Assembly: GCA_031254685.1 (NCBI GenBank)
Contig: JAIRTZ010000105.1
Span: 1 to 6,190, forward strand
Origin: Methanomassiliicoccaceae archaeon
GTDB lineage: Archaea; Thermoplasmatota; Thermoplasmata; Methanomassiliicoccales; Methanomethylophilaceae
DNA length: 6,190 nucleotides
Direction of reading: 5' to 3'
Both the position numbers and the translations under genes were made by a program. The notes below the pieces were generated by a model that saw nothing but the letters and a program-made list of their open reading frames with translations, was not told the DNA's origin and ran no database searches. Every line of letters begins with the position of its first letter. The first letter of the stretch is position 1. This document shows positions 1 to 5,920 of the stretch, one piece after another.

Positions 1-782
1 CGCTGAAAAAATTCATTCAGGTCATCTCCGGAAAGGATAAGAACGATCCCGTCACGACGGCGCAGCCCGAACTGATGATTGGGAAGAAGAAACTGAGGTC
101 CGCCGCGATACCCAAGGGGATCACGGATAACGCAAGCGCCGCCGTCCGGAAGGCATTCGACGATTCCGTGAATGCGCTGAAGGGGATGTCGATAGATATC
201 GAATATGTCGACATGCCGAATCTGAGATTTGCGATGCCGGCGCATTACATCCTCTCTGCGACCGAGGCGGCCACGAATCTTGCGAGATACTGCGGCATGA
301 GGTTCGGCCGCCAGGACGGTGACCTTTCGTTACCGTTCAATGATTATTTCGTTTCGTTCAGAACAAAATATTTCGGCGCCGAGACAAAGATCAGAACTAT
401 CATGGGCACGTACATGACAATGGGCGAGAATCGTAAAAGATTATATCTCAGGGCGCTTGGCGTAAGGGCGCTCGTTATCGACGGGTTCAGGAACATACTG
501 AAGGGGCACGATACGATACTCACGCCCAGCATGCCGTTCATATCCCCGAAGATCGATGATGCGCTGCGGATGAGTTCCGCGGATTCCTACATGTCGTCAT
601 GCTTCGCCGCCCCTCCGGTGTTCTGCGGATTCCCGTGCGTTTCGGTGCCGTGCGGATATTCCGACGGCATGCCCATCGGTATGCAGTTCGTTTCCGACCA
701 TTGGGATGAGGACGTCCTTCTGTCTGCTGCCGAGTTATGGGAGAATTCCTTTAAGATAAAAGTTCCGGAGGCGTCCGTATGA
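1..782 (+). CDS. gatA: Asp-tRNA(Asn)/Glu-tRNA(Gln) amidotransferase subunit A, C-terminal part (5' end outside window)
   Basis: GatA is the amidase subunit of GatCAB. It releases ammonia from glutamine for conversion of Asp-tRNA(Asn) or Glu-tRNA(Gln) into the cognate aminoacyl-tRNA. The open frame enters from the left edge in the frame starting at base 3 and gives about 259 residues ending in TGA at 780-782, roughly the last 55% of a normal 450-490 residue GatA. Visible family blocks are EAATNLARYCGMRFG (family EAxxNLARYDGVRYG), FGAETKIRTIMGTY, ILTPSMPF, and near the C-terminus FPCVSVPCGYSDGMPIGMQF followed by a DEDVLLSAAELWE-type helix. The Lys/Ser/Ser catalytic residues lie in the missing N-terminal half, so activity cannot be judged here. 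The ATG at 75 is internal, because the homologous frame continues upstream of it. The stop overlaps the gatB start (ATGA), implying one operon with translational coupling; gatC is not in the window and may lie upstream. Other amidase-signature enzymes are less likely given gatB immediately downstream. Confidence 0.96.
   Translation, partial: LKKFIQVISGKDKNDPVTTAQPELMIGKKKLRSAAIPKGITDNASAAVRKAFDDSVNALKGMSIDIEYVDMPNLRFAMPAHYILSATEAATNLARYCGMRFGRQDGDLSLPFNDYFVSFRTKYFGAETKIRTIMGTYMTMGENRKRLYLRALGVRALVIDGFRNILKGHDTILTPSMPFISPKIDDALRMSSADSYMSSCFAAPPVFCGFPCVSVPCGYSDGMPIGMQFVSDHWDEDVLLSAAELWENSFKIKVPEASV
767..771 (+). promoter_or_regulatory. Shine-Dalgarno site for gatB inside the gatA end
   Basis: A perfect GGAGG lies 7 nt before the gatB ATG at 779, within the last codons of gatA. 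Together with the ATGA stop/start overlap it fixes the gatB start and suggests coupled translation of the two subunits. Confidence 0.8.
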
Positions 783-2119
783 GGATCGGACTGGAGATAC
801 ACGTTCAGCTTCCCACGAGGTCGAAGATGTTCTGCTCCTGCCCCGCCGCCGGGTCGGACGGCCCGAACGGGCACATATGCCCCGGATGCATGGGCATGCC
901 CGGCACGAGACCGTCGCTCAACAGGGCGGCGGTCGAGATAGGCGTGAAGTTAGCGAAGCTCCTTAACTGTACGATACCGGATGTCGCATGGTTCTCCAGG
1001 AAGGTGTACTTCTATCCCGACATCTGCAGGCATTTCCAGGTGACGCAGTACGAGACGCCGATAGGTTCCGGCGGTGTGTACCACTTGGGAAAGAAGCCCA
1101 TACGGATAACACGCGCGCACCTGGAGGAGGACCCGGGGAGCATCAAGAAGTCCGGCGACACCGCGCTGATCGATTACAACAGGAGCGGTATCCCGTTGGT
1201 CGAGATCGTCACGGAGCCCGATATCTCATCGCCTTCCGAGGCCAGGGAGTTTTTGACGGCATTGCTCCGCGACATACGGCACGTGGTCGATATCCCGGAT
1301 GACGGCGAGCGAAGCATACGAGTGGACTGCAACATCTCCATGGCGGGAAGCGAGCGCTGCGAGGTGAAGAACGTCACCGGTCTGAAGAATGTCGAACGGG
1401 CGCTGACATACGAGGCCGTAAGACAAACGAAAGTGATCAAATCCGGCGGGAAGATCGTCCGCGAGACGCGGCATTACGATGAGGAACGCAAAGTTACCAC
1501 CGGCGCCCGCAAGAAGGAGTTCGAGAGCGATTACGCATACATCGGTGAACCGGACCTCGGCGTGATAAACGTCAGGAGCATCGCCGATTCCATAGTTACC
1601 AAGGAAAGCCCGCTGGATGTGACGAAGCGCCTGCAGAAGGAATACGGCCTCGATGAGAGGATGGCGAAACAGATCGTGAACACATCGATGCTGCTGGCCG
1701 ATCTCTTCGAACATATCGCGAAGCGCATAGGCGCACAGAGCGCGCTGACGTGGGTCACCGGGCCGATAAGCTCCAACTGGAAGGCGCTGGAGAAGGACGC
1801 CGGCGGGAAAAGGGACGATATCGTTGACATAACCGTAATGCACAAGGAAGGCAGGATCAATGACATCGAGTGCTCAATGAGACTGAAGGCGCTGATCACC
1901 GGCGAAGATCTCGGCGGCATCGAAAGCAGGGGCGGGGACCTTGACGCGCTGATACGGAAAGCGATCTCCGAGAACCCGTCCGTCATCGACGATCACCGCA
2001 AGAGCGAAAAGGCCGCGAACAGGATAATCGGCGCCGTGATGAAAGCGTCCGGCGGGACGTATTCATCATCGGACATCGTCGAGGCGACGAAACGGATACT
2101 GAATGAAATGACGGGATGA
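779..2119 (+). CDS. gatB: Asp-tRNA(Asn)/Glu-tRNA(Gln) amidotransferase subunit B
   Basis: GatB is the ATP-dependent kinase/transamidase and tRNA-binding subunit of GatCAB. It phosphorylates the side-chain carboxylate of mischarged Asp- or Glu-tRNA and accepts ammonia from GatA. The protein has 446 residues, slightly short of the usual ~475. It starts with the signature RIGLEIHVQL (residues 2-11, including Glu6 and His8). The zinc site is intact: CSC at 19-21 and CPGC at 34-37. The catalytic cradle shows RKVYFYPD (74-81), RAHLEEDPGS (112-121) and DYNRSGIPLVEIVTEPD (132-148). The last ~130 residues form the helical/YqeY-like tRNA-binding tail, ending in IIGAVMKASGG and a final helix. Several usually strict blocks are altered: PDLPKxYQ reads PDICRHFQ, ETRGWDE reads ETRHYDE, and DYRYFPEPDLP reads DYAYIGEPDLG, so this is a divergent GatB. 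A paralogous GatE is unlikely because the GatB zinc and cradle motifs are present and gatA is adjacent. The gene ends in TGA 2 bp from the convergent aspS stop. Confidence 0.97.
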   Translation: MRIGLEIHVQLPTRSKMFCSCPAAGSDGPNGHICPGCMGMPGTRPSLNRAAVEIGVKLAKLLNCTIPDVAWFSRKVYFYPDICRHFQVTQYETPIGSGGVYHLGKKPIRITRAHLEEDPGSIKKSGDTALIDYNRSGIPLVEIVTEPDISSPSEAREFLTALLRDIRHVVDIPDDGERSIRVDCNISMAGSERCEVKNVTGLKNVERALTYEAVRQTKVIKSGGKIVRETRHYDEERKVTTGARKKEFESDYAYIGEPDLGVINVRSIADSIVTKESPLDVTKRLQKEYGLDERMAKQIVNTSMLLADLFEHIAKRIGAQSALTWVTGPISSNWKALEKDAGGKRDDIVDITVMHKEGRINDIECSMRLKALITGEDLGGIESRGGDLDALIRKAISENPSVIDDHRKSEKAANRIIGAVMKASGGTYSSSDIVEATKRILNEMTG

Positions 2120-2125
2120 CGTCAT
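2116..2125. other. Palindrome carrying both convergent stop codons (gatB/aspS)
   Basis: The 10-bp perfect palindrome ATGACGTCAT spans the gatB/aspS junction. Its plus strand holds the gatB TGA (2117-2119) and its minus strand holds the aspS TGA (2124-2122), leaving only 2 bp between the two stops. There is no room for separate intergenic terminators, so each transcript must end inside or antisense to the opposing gene. Confidence 0.75.
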
Positions 2126-3927
2126 TCGATATCTTTGATGTCGATGTCGTCTATCGCTATCGACAGTATCTGCAGTTCCTCTAACTTCTCATCATCGACC
2201 TTCTGCGGAGAGCCGTCCAGCAACGACTGGCCTTTCTTGTTCTTCGGGAACGCGATCACATCGCGTATCGTTTCCTTGTTGAGCAGAATGCTTATGACGC
2301 GGTCGATGCCCAGCGCGATGCCTCCGTGCGGCGGCGCCCCGTAACCCAGCGCTTCGAGGAAGAATCCGAAATCGGTCTCTATCTTTTCCTCGGAGATCCC
2401 GAGCATCCTGAATATCTCCCTCTGAACGTTCGGATCGTGGATCCTCTGGGAGCCGCTCCCGAGCTCGCTGCCGTTCAGTATGAGGTCGAACGACGCACCG
2501 CCGACGTTCTCGGCATCCAACGGTGTCGTCGGAAGAACGAACGGATGATGGAACGTCCCCTTCTTACCGGACGCGGGGTCCGTCTCGAACATCGGGCAGT
2601 CGACGAGCCATGCGAACAGGAATTTATCGGGCGACGTCAACTCAAGGTCCTGCGCGAGCTTCTTCCTCAGCTGCCCGCCCGTCTCCAGCACTTTTCCCTT
2701 GGGGCCGGCGAGGAGGAAGAGGAGGTCTCCTTCCTTAACGTCCATCTCCCTCTTCAGTTTGGACAATACGTCGGGAGTGAAATATTTCACGATGTTGCTG
2801 TCAAGGCTGTCCTTCGTGGCGCGCATCCACGTCATCCCGCCCAATCCGCTCTTTTTCACGAACTCGATCAGCCGGTCTATCTCGTTCCTTCCGATCTTAT
2901 CCTTCGCGATCTCCGATCTTACGTTGAATCCCGTGATGATGCCGCCCTTGGACAGCACCTTCTGGAATATATCGTACGGCGCATCCTTTACGATATCCGT
3001 GATGTCGATCATCGGCAGCCCGTACCTGAGGTCGGGCTTATCGGATCCGTATTTGCTCATCGCCTCATCGAACGATATCCGTCTGAACGGAGTTTCCAAT
3101 TTCACGTTGTACATCTTCTTCCAGATGTGCGCCATCAATCCTTCGATCATATCCTGGATGTCTTTCATAGTGACGAACGACATCTCCATGTCCAGCTGCG
3201 TGAACTCCGGCTGGCGGTCCGCTCTGGAATCTTCGTCGCGGAAGCATCTTGCAACCTGGTAGTAACGATCGAGCCCCCCGACCATGAGCATCTGCTTGAA
3301 AAGCTGCGGCGACTGCGGCAGCGCGTAGAACGTTCCCGGATGGACCCTCGACGGAACGATGAAGTCCCTGGCGCCTTCCGGTGTGCTTTTTGCGAGCATC
3401 GGCGTCTCGACGTCAACGAATCCGTTCTTCTCCAGATATTCGCGCGCCGCGGAGATGAACCTGTTCCTGAATCGGAGCGCTTCGCCCATCTCCGTCCTTC
3501 TCAGGTCCAGGTATCTGTACCTCATCCTCGTCTCCTCTCCCGGGAGCACGGAACCCTTCTGGTCGCCGAGCTCGAACGGCGGAGCTTTGGACCGGTTGAG
3601 GACCTCCGCCCTCGTTATCAATACTTCGACGTCCCCGGTCCTGTTCTTCGGATCGTCGGTGCCCTCTATCCTTTTCCTTACGACGCCGTCCGCCGATACG
3701 ACGGATTCCCTGGTAAAATTCCTCAGCGCCTCGGATATGCTCTTCTTGTCGGCGCCGCTTGATATGTCCTCCGGGTCGAACACGAGCTGCGTTATGCCGT
3801 AGGCATCCGCGAGATCGATGAACTCCACGCCTCCGTGGTCCCTTGAGAATCTCACCCATCCCTGCAAACACACTTTCTTACCGATGTCCGCCGAGCGCAA
3901 TTCTCCGCATGTATGGGTCCGTCTCAT
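2122..3927 (-). CDS. aspS: Aspartyl-tRNA synthetase, bacterial-type with GAD domain, probably nondiscriminating
   Basis: AspRS is a class II synthetase that charges tRNA(Asp) with aspartate; nondiscriminating forms also charge tRNA(Asn). I use the ATG at 3927 (601 residues) because MRRTHTCGEL matches the bacterial N-terminus MRTHxCGEL; an upstream ATG at 3984 would translate across the TATA-like box. Domains in order are an OB-fold anticodon domain (~1-110), the catalytic core with motif 1 (FVDVETP, 170-176), PQSPQLFKQ (204-212) and motif 2 (FRDEDSRADRQPEF, 229-242). A bacterial GAD insertion follows, preceded by YGSDKPDLRYG (293-303) and spanning roughly 305-415, and then motif 3 (GGIALGIDR, 535-543). 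Archaeal and eukaryotic AspRS lack the GAD insertion and are about 430 residues, so this gene has bacterial ancestry. His31 and Gly89 align with the two positions (His31 and Gly83 in Pseudomonas aeruginosa) tied to tRNA(Asn) recognition; discriminating E. coli AspRS has Leu and Lys there. With gatAB adjacent, a role in tRNA-dependent Asn formation is inferred. Base composition resembles the neighbours, so any transfer is not recent. Confidence 0.97.
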   Translation of the reverse strand: MRRTHTCGELRSADIGKKVCLQGWVRFSRDHGGVEFIDLADAYGITQLVFDPEDISSGADKKSISEALRNFTRESVVSADGVVRKRIEGTDDPKNRTGDVEVLITRAEVLNRSKAPPFELGDQKGSVLPGEETRMRYRYLDLRRTEMGEALRFRNRFISAAREYLEKNGFVDVETPMLAKSTPEGARDFIVPSRVHPGTFYALPQSPQLFKQMLMVGGLDRYYQVARCFRDEDSRADRQPEFTQLDMEMSFVTMKDIQDMIEGLMAHIWKKMYNVKLETPFRRISFDEAMSKYGSDKPDLRYGLPMIDITDIVKDAPYDIFQKVLSKGGIITGFNVRSEIAKDKIGRNEIDRLIEFVKKSGLGGMTWMRATKDSLDSNIVKYFTPDVLSKLKREMDVKEGDLLFLLAGPKGKVLETGGQLRKKLAQDLELTSPDKFLFAWLVDCPMFETDPASGKKGTFHHPFVLPTTPLDAENVGGASFDLILNGSELGSGSQRIHDPNVQREIFRMLGISEEKIETDFGFFLEALGYGAPPHGGIALGIDRVISILLNKETIRDVIAFPKNKKGQSLLDGSPQKVDDEKLEELQILSIAIDDIDIKDIE

Positions 3928-3962
3928 ATCTATCACTGTGGTATATCGTTCGTTAATGTTGT

Positions 3963-3999
3963 AAAATATATAAAGTTCATCCACTCGCGTGTTTATTAA
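3963..3999 (+). promoter_or_regulatory. Probable promoter region for alaX, overlapping the aspS promoter
   Basis: Two plus-strand TATA candidates are present. AAAATATATAA (3963-3973) is the same near-palindromic patch used by aspS on the other strand and would start transcription near 3995, leaving a ~29 nt leader with the GAGG at 4015-4018. TTTATTAA (3992-3999) would start transcription near 4022, making the mRNA almost leaderless. The sequence does not decide between them. Confidence 0.4.
3967..3974 (-). promoter_or_regulatory. TATA-like box for aspS
   Basis: On the minus strand TTTATATA lies in the AT-rich patch upstream of aspS. With the usual archaeal spacing of about 25 nt, transcription would begin near 3944, giving a leader of ~16 nt. 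That leader contains GTGAT (3936-3932), complementary to the 16S 3' end, 4 nt before the ATG at 3927. This supports the shorter start. Inferred from sequence pattern only. Confidence 0.5.
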
Positions 4000-4014
4000 G
4001 GACTACGCGTATTC

Positions 4015-4018
4015 GAGG
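4015..4018 (+). promoter_or_regulatory. Candidate Shine-Dalgarno site for alaX
   Basis: GAGG lies 5 nt before the ATG at 4024 and favours that start. It is only used if transcription begins upstream, at the first of the two TATA candidates. Confidence 0.45.
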
Positions 4019-4023
4019 ACATC

Positions 4024-5199
4024 ATGGTCATCAGAATTTATGACAGGGACCCGTACGTGTTCGAATTCGAGGCTGCGGTGACATCCGTCGATAACGAATA
4101 CGTCACACTTGACGCCACCGCGTTCTATCCCGGGGGCGGCGGACAGACGAATGACCTGGGGAGGATATGCGGGCTCGATGTGACCGACGTCACGTCGAAA
4201 GGCGACGATATTGTGCACAAGGTTCCCGGACATTCGATGAGGGCCGGCGACAAGGTCTGGTGCAGCGTCGACTGGGAACGGCGGTATGATATGATGGCCG
4301 GGCACACGGCGGAGCATCTGCTCTTCGGGGCGCTGAAGCGCGAAGTGCCGGAGATCGGCATCGTAAAGATATTCATCGCCCCGGACAGTAAATACGTGAT
4401 CGTCGACCGCGATGTGGACTGGGAGGTCATCGAAAGGGCGCAGACATCCGTGAACATGTCCGTTATCGATAACCTGAACGTAACGAAGAGCACAATGGAC
4501 CGCGGCGACCCGGAACTTGAGAACGTGCGCGCGAAGATGGAAAGGATAGACGGCAGCGTTGTCACCGTGGTGGAGATCGGTGACGTCGACGCGGCAGCGT
4601 GCAGCGGAATGCATGTCAGGGAAACGGGAGAGATAACGGCAGTGCTCGTCGACCGTAAGGTCTCTGCGGGAAAGGACGGATATGCGATACATTTCCGCGT
4701 CGGCAACGACGCCGTCGCAAGGTCGATGGAACTGGCGAACAAATGCCTCAGGATCGTCGACATCATGGGAACGAAGCCGGAGGACGCGGTGAACGCGGCG
4801 CAGAACATCAAAAAGGATAATGACGCAAAGACAGAACAGCTCAGGACGCTGTTATCGCAGACCGTCGCCGGCCTGCGCCCGGAGACCGTCGGCGGCGTTC
4901 CCGTATTCTCCTGCGTTCTTCCGGTGAACGACAGGAACGTCATAACGAACGCGGCCGAAAAGATCAGGAGCACGGGCGGCGTTTCGATATTCGCAGCAGG
5001 GGGCGATACGCTGTCCGTTTACGTATCGTCGGCTTCGAAGAACGTCGACTGCGCATCGATCCTGAAGGATGTGCTTACGAAATTCGGCGGAAGAGGGGGC
5101 GGAAAGAACGATTTTGCGCAGGGCGGCGCACCGGATGCGTCGAATGCGGATATTGTGCTTAACGAACTGCTTCGCCGCGTGAAGGATGCGCTGAAGTAG
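4024..5199 (+). CDS. alaX: Alanyl-tRNA editing protein, long form (AlaX-L)
   Basis: AlaX proteins are free-standing relatives of the AlaRS editing domain that hydrolyse Ser-tRNA(Ala) (and Gly-tRNA(Ala)), preventing serine or glycine at alanine codons. The 391-residue length matches AlaX-L, which also carries the C-terminal AlaRS-like region. Visible elements are an N-terminal barrel with AFYPGGGGQTND (33-44), the zinc/catalytic motif HTAEH (His94, His98) and CSGMH (Cys193, His197), so the HxxxH and CxxxH ligands are all present. A helical coiled segment follows at ~230-285, then a DHHA1/C-Ala-like domain with FGGRGGGKNDFAQGG (354-368). No AlaRS catalytic core (motifs 1-3) is present, which excludes a full AlaRS. 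The gene is transcribed divergently from aspS across a shared AT-rich promoter patch. It ends with TAG, while the five other stops in the window are TGA; an in-frame TAA follows three codons later (5206-5208). Specificity for Ala over other tRNAs is inferred from family membership. Confidence 0.93.
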   Translation: MVIRIYDRDPYVFEFEAAVTSVDNEYVTLDATAFYPGGGGQTNDLGRICGLDVTDVTSKGDDIVHKVPGHSMRAGDKVWCSVDWERRYDMMAGHTAEHLLFGALKREVPEIGIVKIFIAPDSKYVIVDRDVDWEVIERAQTSVNMSVIDNLNVTKSTMDRGDPELENVRAKMERIDGSVVTVVEIGDVDAAACSGMHVRETGEITAVLVDRKVSAGKDGYAIHFRVGNDAVARSMELANKCLRIVDIMGTKPEDAVNAAQNIKKDNDAKTEQLRTLLSQTVAGLRPETVGGVPVFSCVLPVNDRNVITNAAEKIRSTGGVSIFAAGGDTLSVYVSSASKNVDCASILKDVLTKFGGRGGGKNDFAQGGAPDASNADIVLNELLRRVKDALK

Positions 5200-5200
5200 G

Positions 5201-5213
5201 AAAATTAATTAAA
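5201..5213 (+). promoter_or_regulatory. TATA-like promoter element for nac-hypC
   Basis: The AT-only run AAAATTAATTAAA sits directly after the alaX stop in GC-rich surroundings. Archaeal spacing would place transcription start near 5231-5236, at or just before the nac ATGs, suggesting a leaderless or nearly leaderless mRNA. This implies nac-hypC can be transcribed independently of alaX, although readthrough remains possible. Confidence 0.45.
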
Positions 5214-5235
5214 AGGTACAATATGAGGAATGTCC

Positions 5236-5604
5236 ATGAGCGGAATGAGAGGTATCAACCCGCGCCAGATGAAACAGGCGATGAAGAAGATGGGCATCCG
5301 CAACTCAGAACTGAACGACGTTTTCGAGGTTGTGATCAGGATGCCCAATGAGGAGCTCGTATTCAAGTATCCCGAGGTGAGCATCATGGAGGTGCAGGGC
5401 TCCAAGACGTACCAGATAACCGGCGAGCCCGAATCCAGGGCCGCCGGAGCGGCTGACGCCGGCGAGGGCGGTGCGGCCATGCCCGCCGAGGATATCGAAC
5501 TCGTTATGTCACAGACCGGGTGCGACAGGGCGACCGCGGTGAACGCATTGCAGGAATGCAACGGCCAGCCGGCCGAGGCGATCATAAAGATCATGACCGC
5601 GTGA
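5236..5604 (+). CDS. nac: Archaeal nascent polypeptide-associated complex protein (alpha-type NAC)
   Basis: Archaeal NAC is a homodimeric chaperone that binds ribosomes and contacts emerging polypeptides in the cytosol. The 122-residue protein has the usual length and layout. A basic N-terminal segment RGINPRQMKQAMKKMGI (residues 5-21) matches the archaeal NAC start and probably contacts the ribosome. A beta-rich NAC domain follows (~25-63: VFEVVIRMPNEELVFKYPEV, then QGSKTYQITGE), then an Ala/Gly-rich linker (~67-84) and a C-terminal UBA domain (85-122: EDIELVMSQTGCDRATAVNAL). I chose ATG 5236 because a GAGGA (5225-5229) lies 6 nt upstream and the predicted transcription start falls near it. 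ATG 5230 would add two residues (Met-Ser), and the family fit does not decide between them. NAC is absent from bacteria, so this gene is the clearest sign that the window is archaeal. hypC follows after 9 nt, indicating a shared transcript. Confidence 0.95.
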   Translation: MSGMRGINPRQMKQAMKKMGIRNSELNDVFEVVIRMPNEELVFKYPEVSIMEVQGSKTYQITGEPESRAAGAADAGEGGAAMPAEDIELVMSQTGCDRATAVNALQECNGQPAEAIIKIMTA

Positions 5605-5613
5605 CGTGATGAT

Positions 5614-5844
5614 ATGTGTCTTGCGCTTCCCGGTAAGATAATTTCCGTAAAGGGCGACACCGCCGACGTTGACTTCGGCGGCGTCGTGAAACAGGCGAAC
5701 ATCACGATGGTCGAATCGAAGATCGGGGATTGGGTGGTCGTTCACGCCGGCTTCGCGATAGAGATAATGGATGAGGAAGAGGCGCGGAAGACCATTGAAT
5801 TGTGGAATGAGGTGCTCGCGCACGACGAGACCGATATACGCTGA
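5614..5844 (+). CDS. hypC: [NiFe]-hydrogenase maturation chaperone HypC
   Basis: HypC works with HypD to assemble and carry the Fe(CN)2CO group and deliver it to the large subunit of [NiFe]-hydrogenases. The 76-residue protein is typical in size. It begins MCLALPGK, with the essential Cys2 that becomes functional after Met removal, followed by a small OB-like barrel (ADVDFGGVVKQANI), the conserved GDWVVVHAGFAIEIMDEEEA block (about residues 38-57) and a short C-terminal helix. The start is fixed by the Cys2 motif; GTGAT (5606-5610) just upstream can pair with the 16S 3' end. It lies 9 nt behind nac with no separate TATA-like box, so co-transcription is likely. No other hyp gene is visible here, so HypD/E/F/A/B must be encoded elsewhere. 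The gene implies that the organism makes at least one [NiFe]-hydrogenase. Confidence 0.96.
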   Translation: MCLALPGKIISVKGDTADVDFGGVVKQANITMVESKIGDWVVVHAGFAIEIMDEEEARKTIELWNEVLAHDETDIR

Positions 5845-5864
5845 TCCGATGTAACGGCGAGCAG

Positions 5865-5876
5865 TATATTTTATAT
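5865..5876 (+). promoter_or_regulatory. TATA-like box for the final gene
   Basis: TATATTTTATAT is the only AT-rich run in the 55-bp hypC/final-gene gap. Archaeal spacing predicts a transcription start at about 5895-5900. That coincides with the ATG at 5900 or gives a ~21 nt leader to the ATG at 5921. Independent transcription of the downstream gene is inferred. Confidence 0.5.
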
Positions 5877-5894
5877 CCCATCGGCCCCATCGGT
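5877..5894 (+). repeat. Tandem 9-bp repeat CCCATCGG(C/T) between TATA box and gene start
   Basis: CCCATCGGC (5877-5885) is followed immediately by CCCATCGGT (5886-5894). An inverted core copy, CCGATG, lies at 5846-5851 on the other side of the TATA-like box. The position between promoter and start would suit a regulator site, but the repeat is short and could be chance. Confidence 0.4.
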
Positions 5895-5905
5895 TCCCTA
5901 TGAGG

Positions 5906-5911
5906 AAGGAG
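5906..5911 (+). promoter_or_regulatory. Shine-Dalgarno site deciding the final gene's start
   Basis: AAGGAG lies 9 nt before the ATG at 5921. The in-frame ATG at 5900 has no such site and could only serve as a leaderless start. On this basis I prefer 5921. Confidence 0.5.
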
Positions 5912-5920
5912 TCAGGCCGA

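Noticed and set aside
1226..1843. A 205-codon minus-strand open frame
   Set aside because: Antisense to gatB, with no start signal or recognisable motif.
2326..3762. A 478-codon open frame on the plus strand
   Set aside because: It lies wholly antisense to aspS, whose product has all class II motifs. The frame is rich in Arg, Leu, Glu and Val as expected from the mirror of a GC-rich gene and shows no recognisable domain.
3928..3984. N-terminal extension of AspRS by 19 residues from an upstream ATG
   Set aside because: The extension is encoded by the AT-rich promoter patch including the TATA-like box, and bacterial-type AspRS proteins begin at the MRRTHTCGEL position.
4125..4973. A 282-codon minus-strand open frame, and another of 229 codons at 4003-4692
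   Set aside because: Both are antisense to alaX, which carries intact editing motifs. The shadow proteins are Ser/Thr/Pro-rich or His/Val/Arg-rich without domain features.
5201..5213. TTAATTAA as a terminator hairpin after alaX
   Set aside because: The palindrome is too short and AT-only to form a stable stem, and its distance to the nac start fits a TATA element better.
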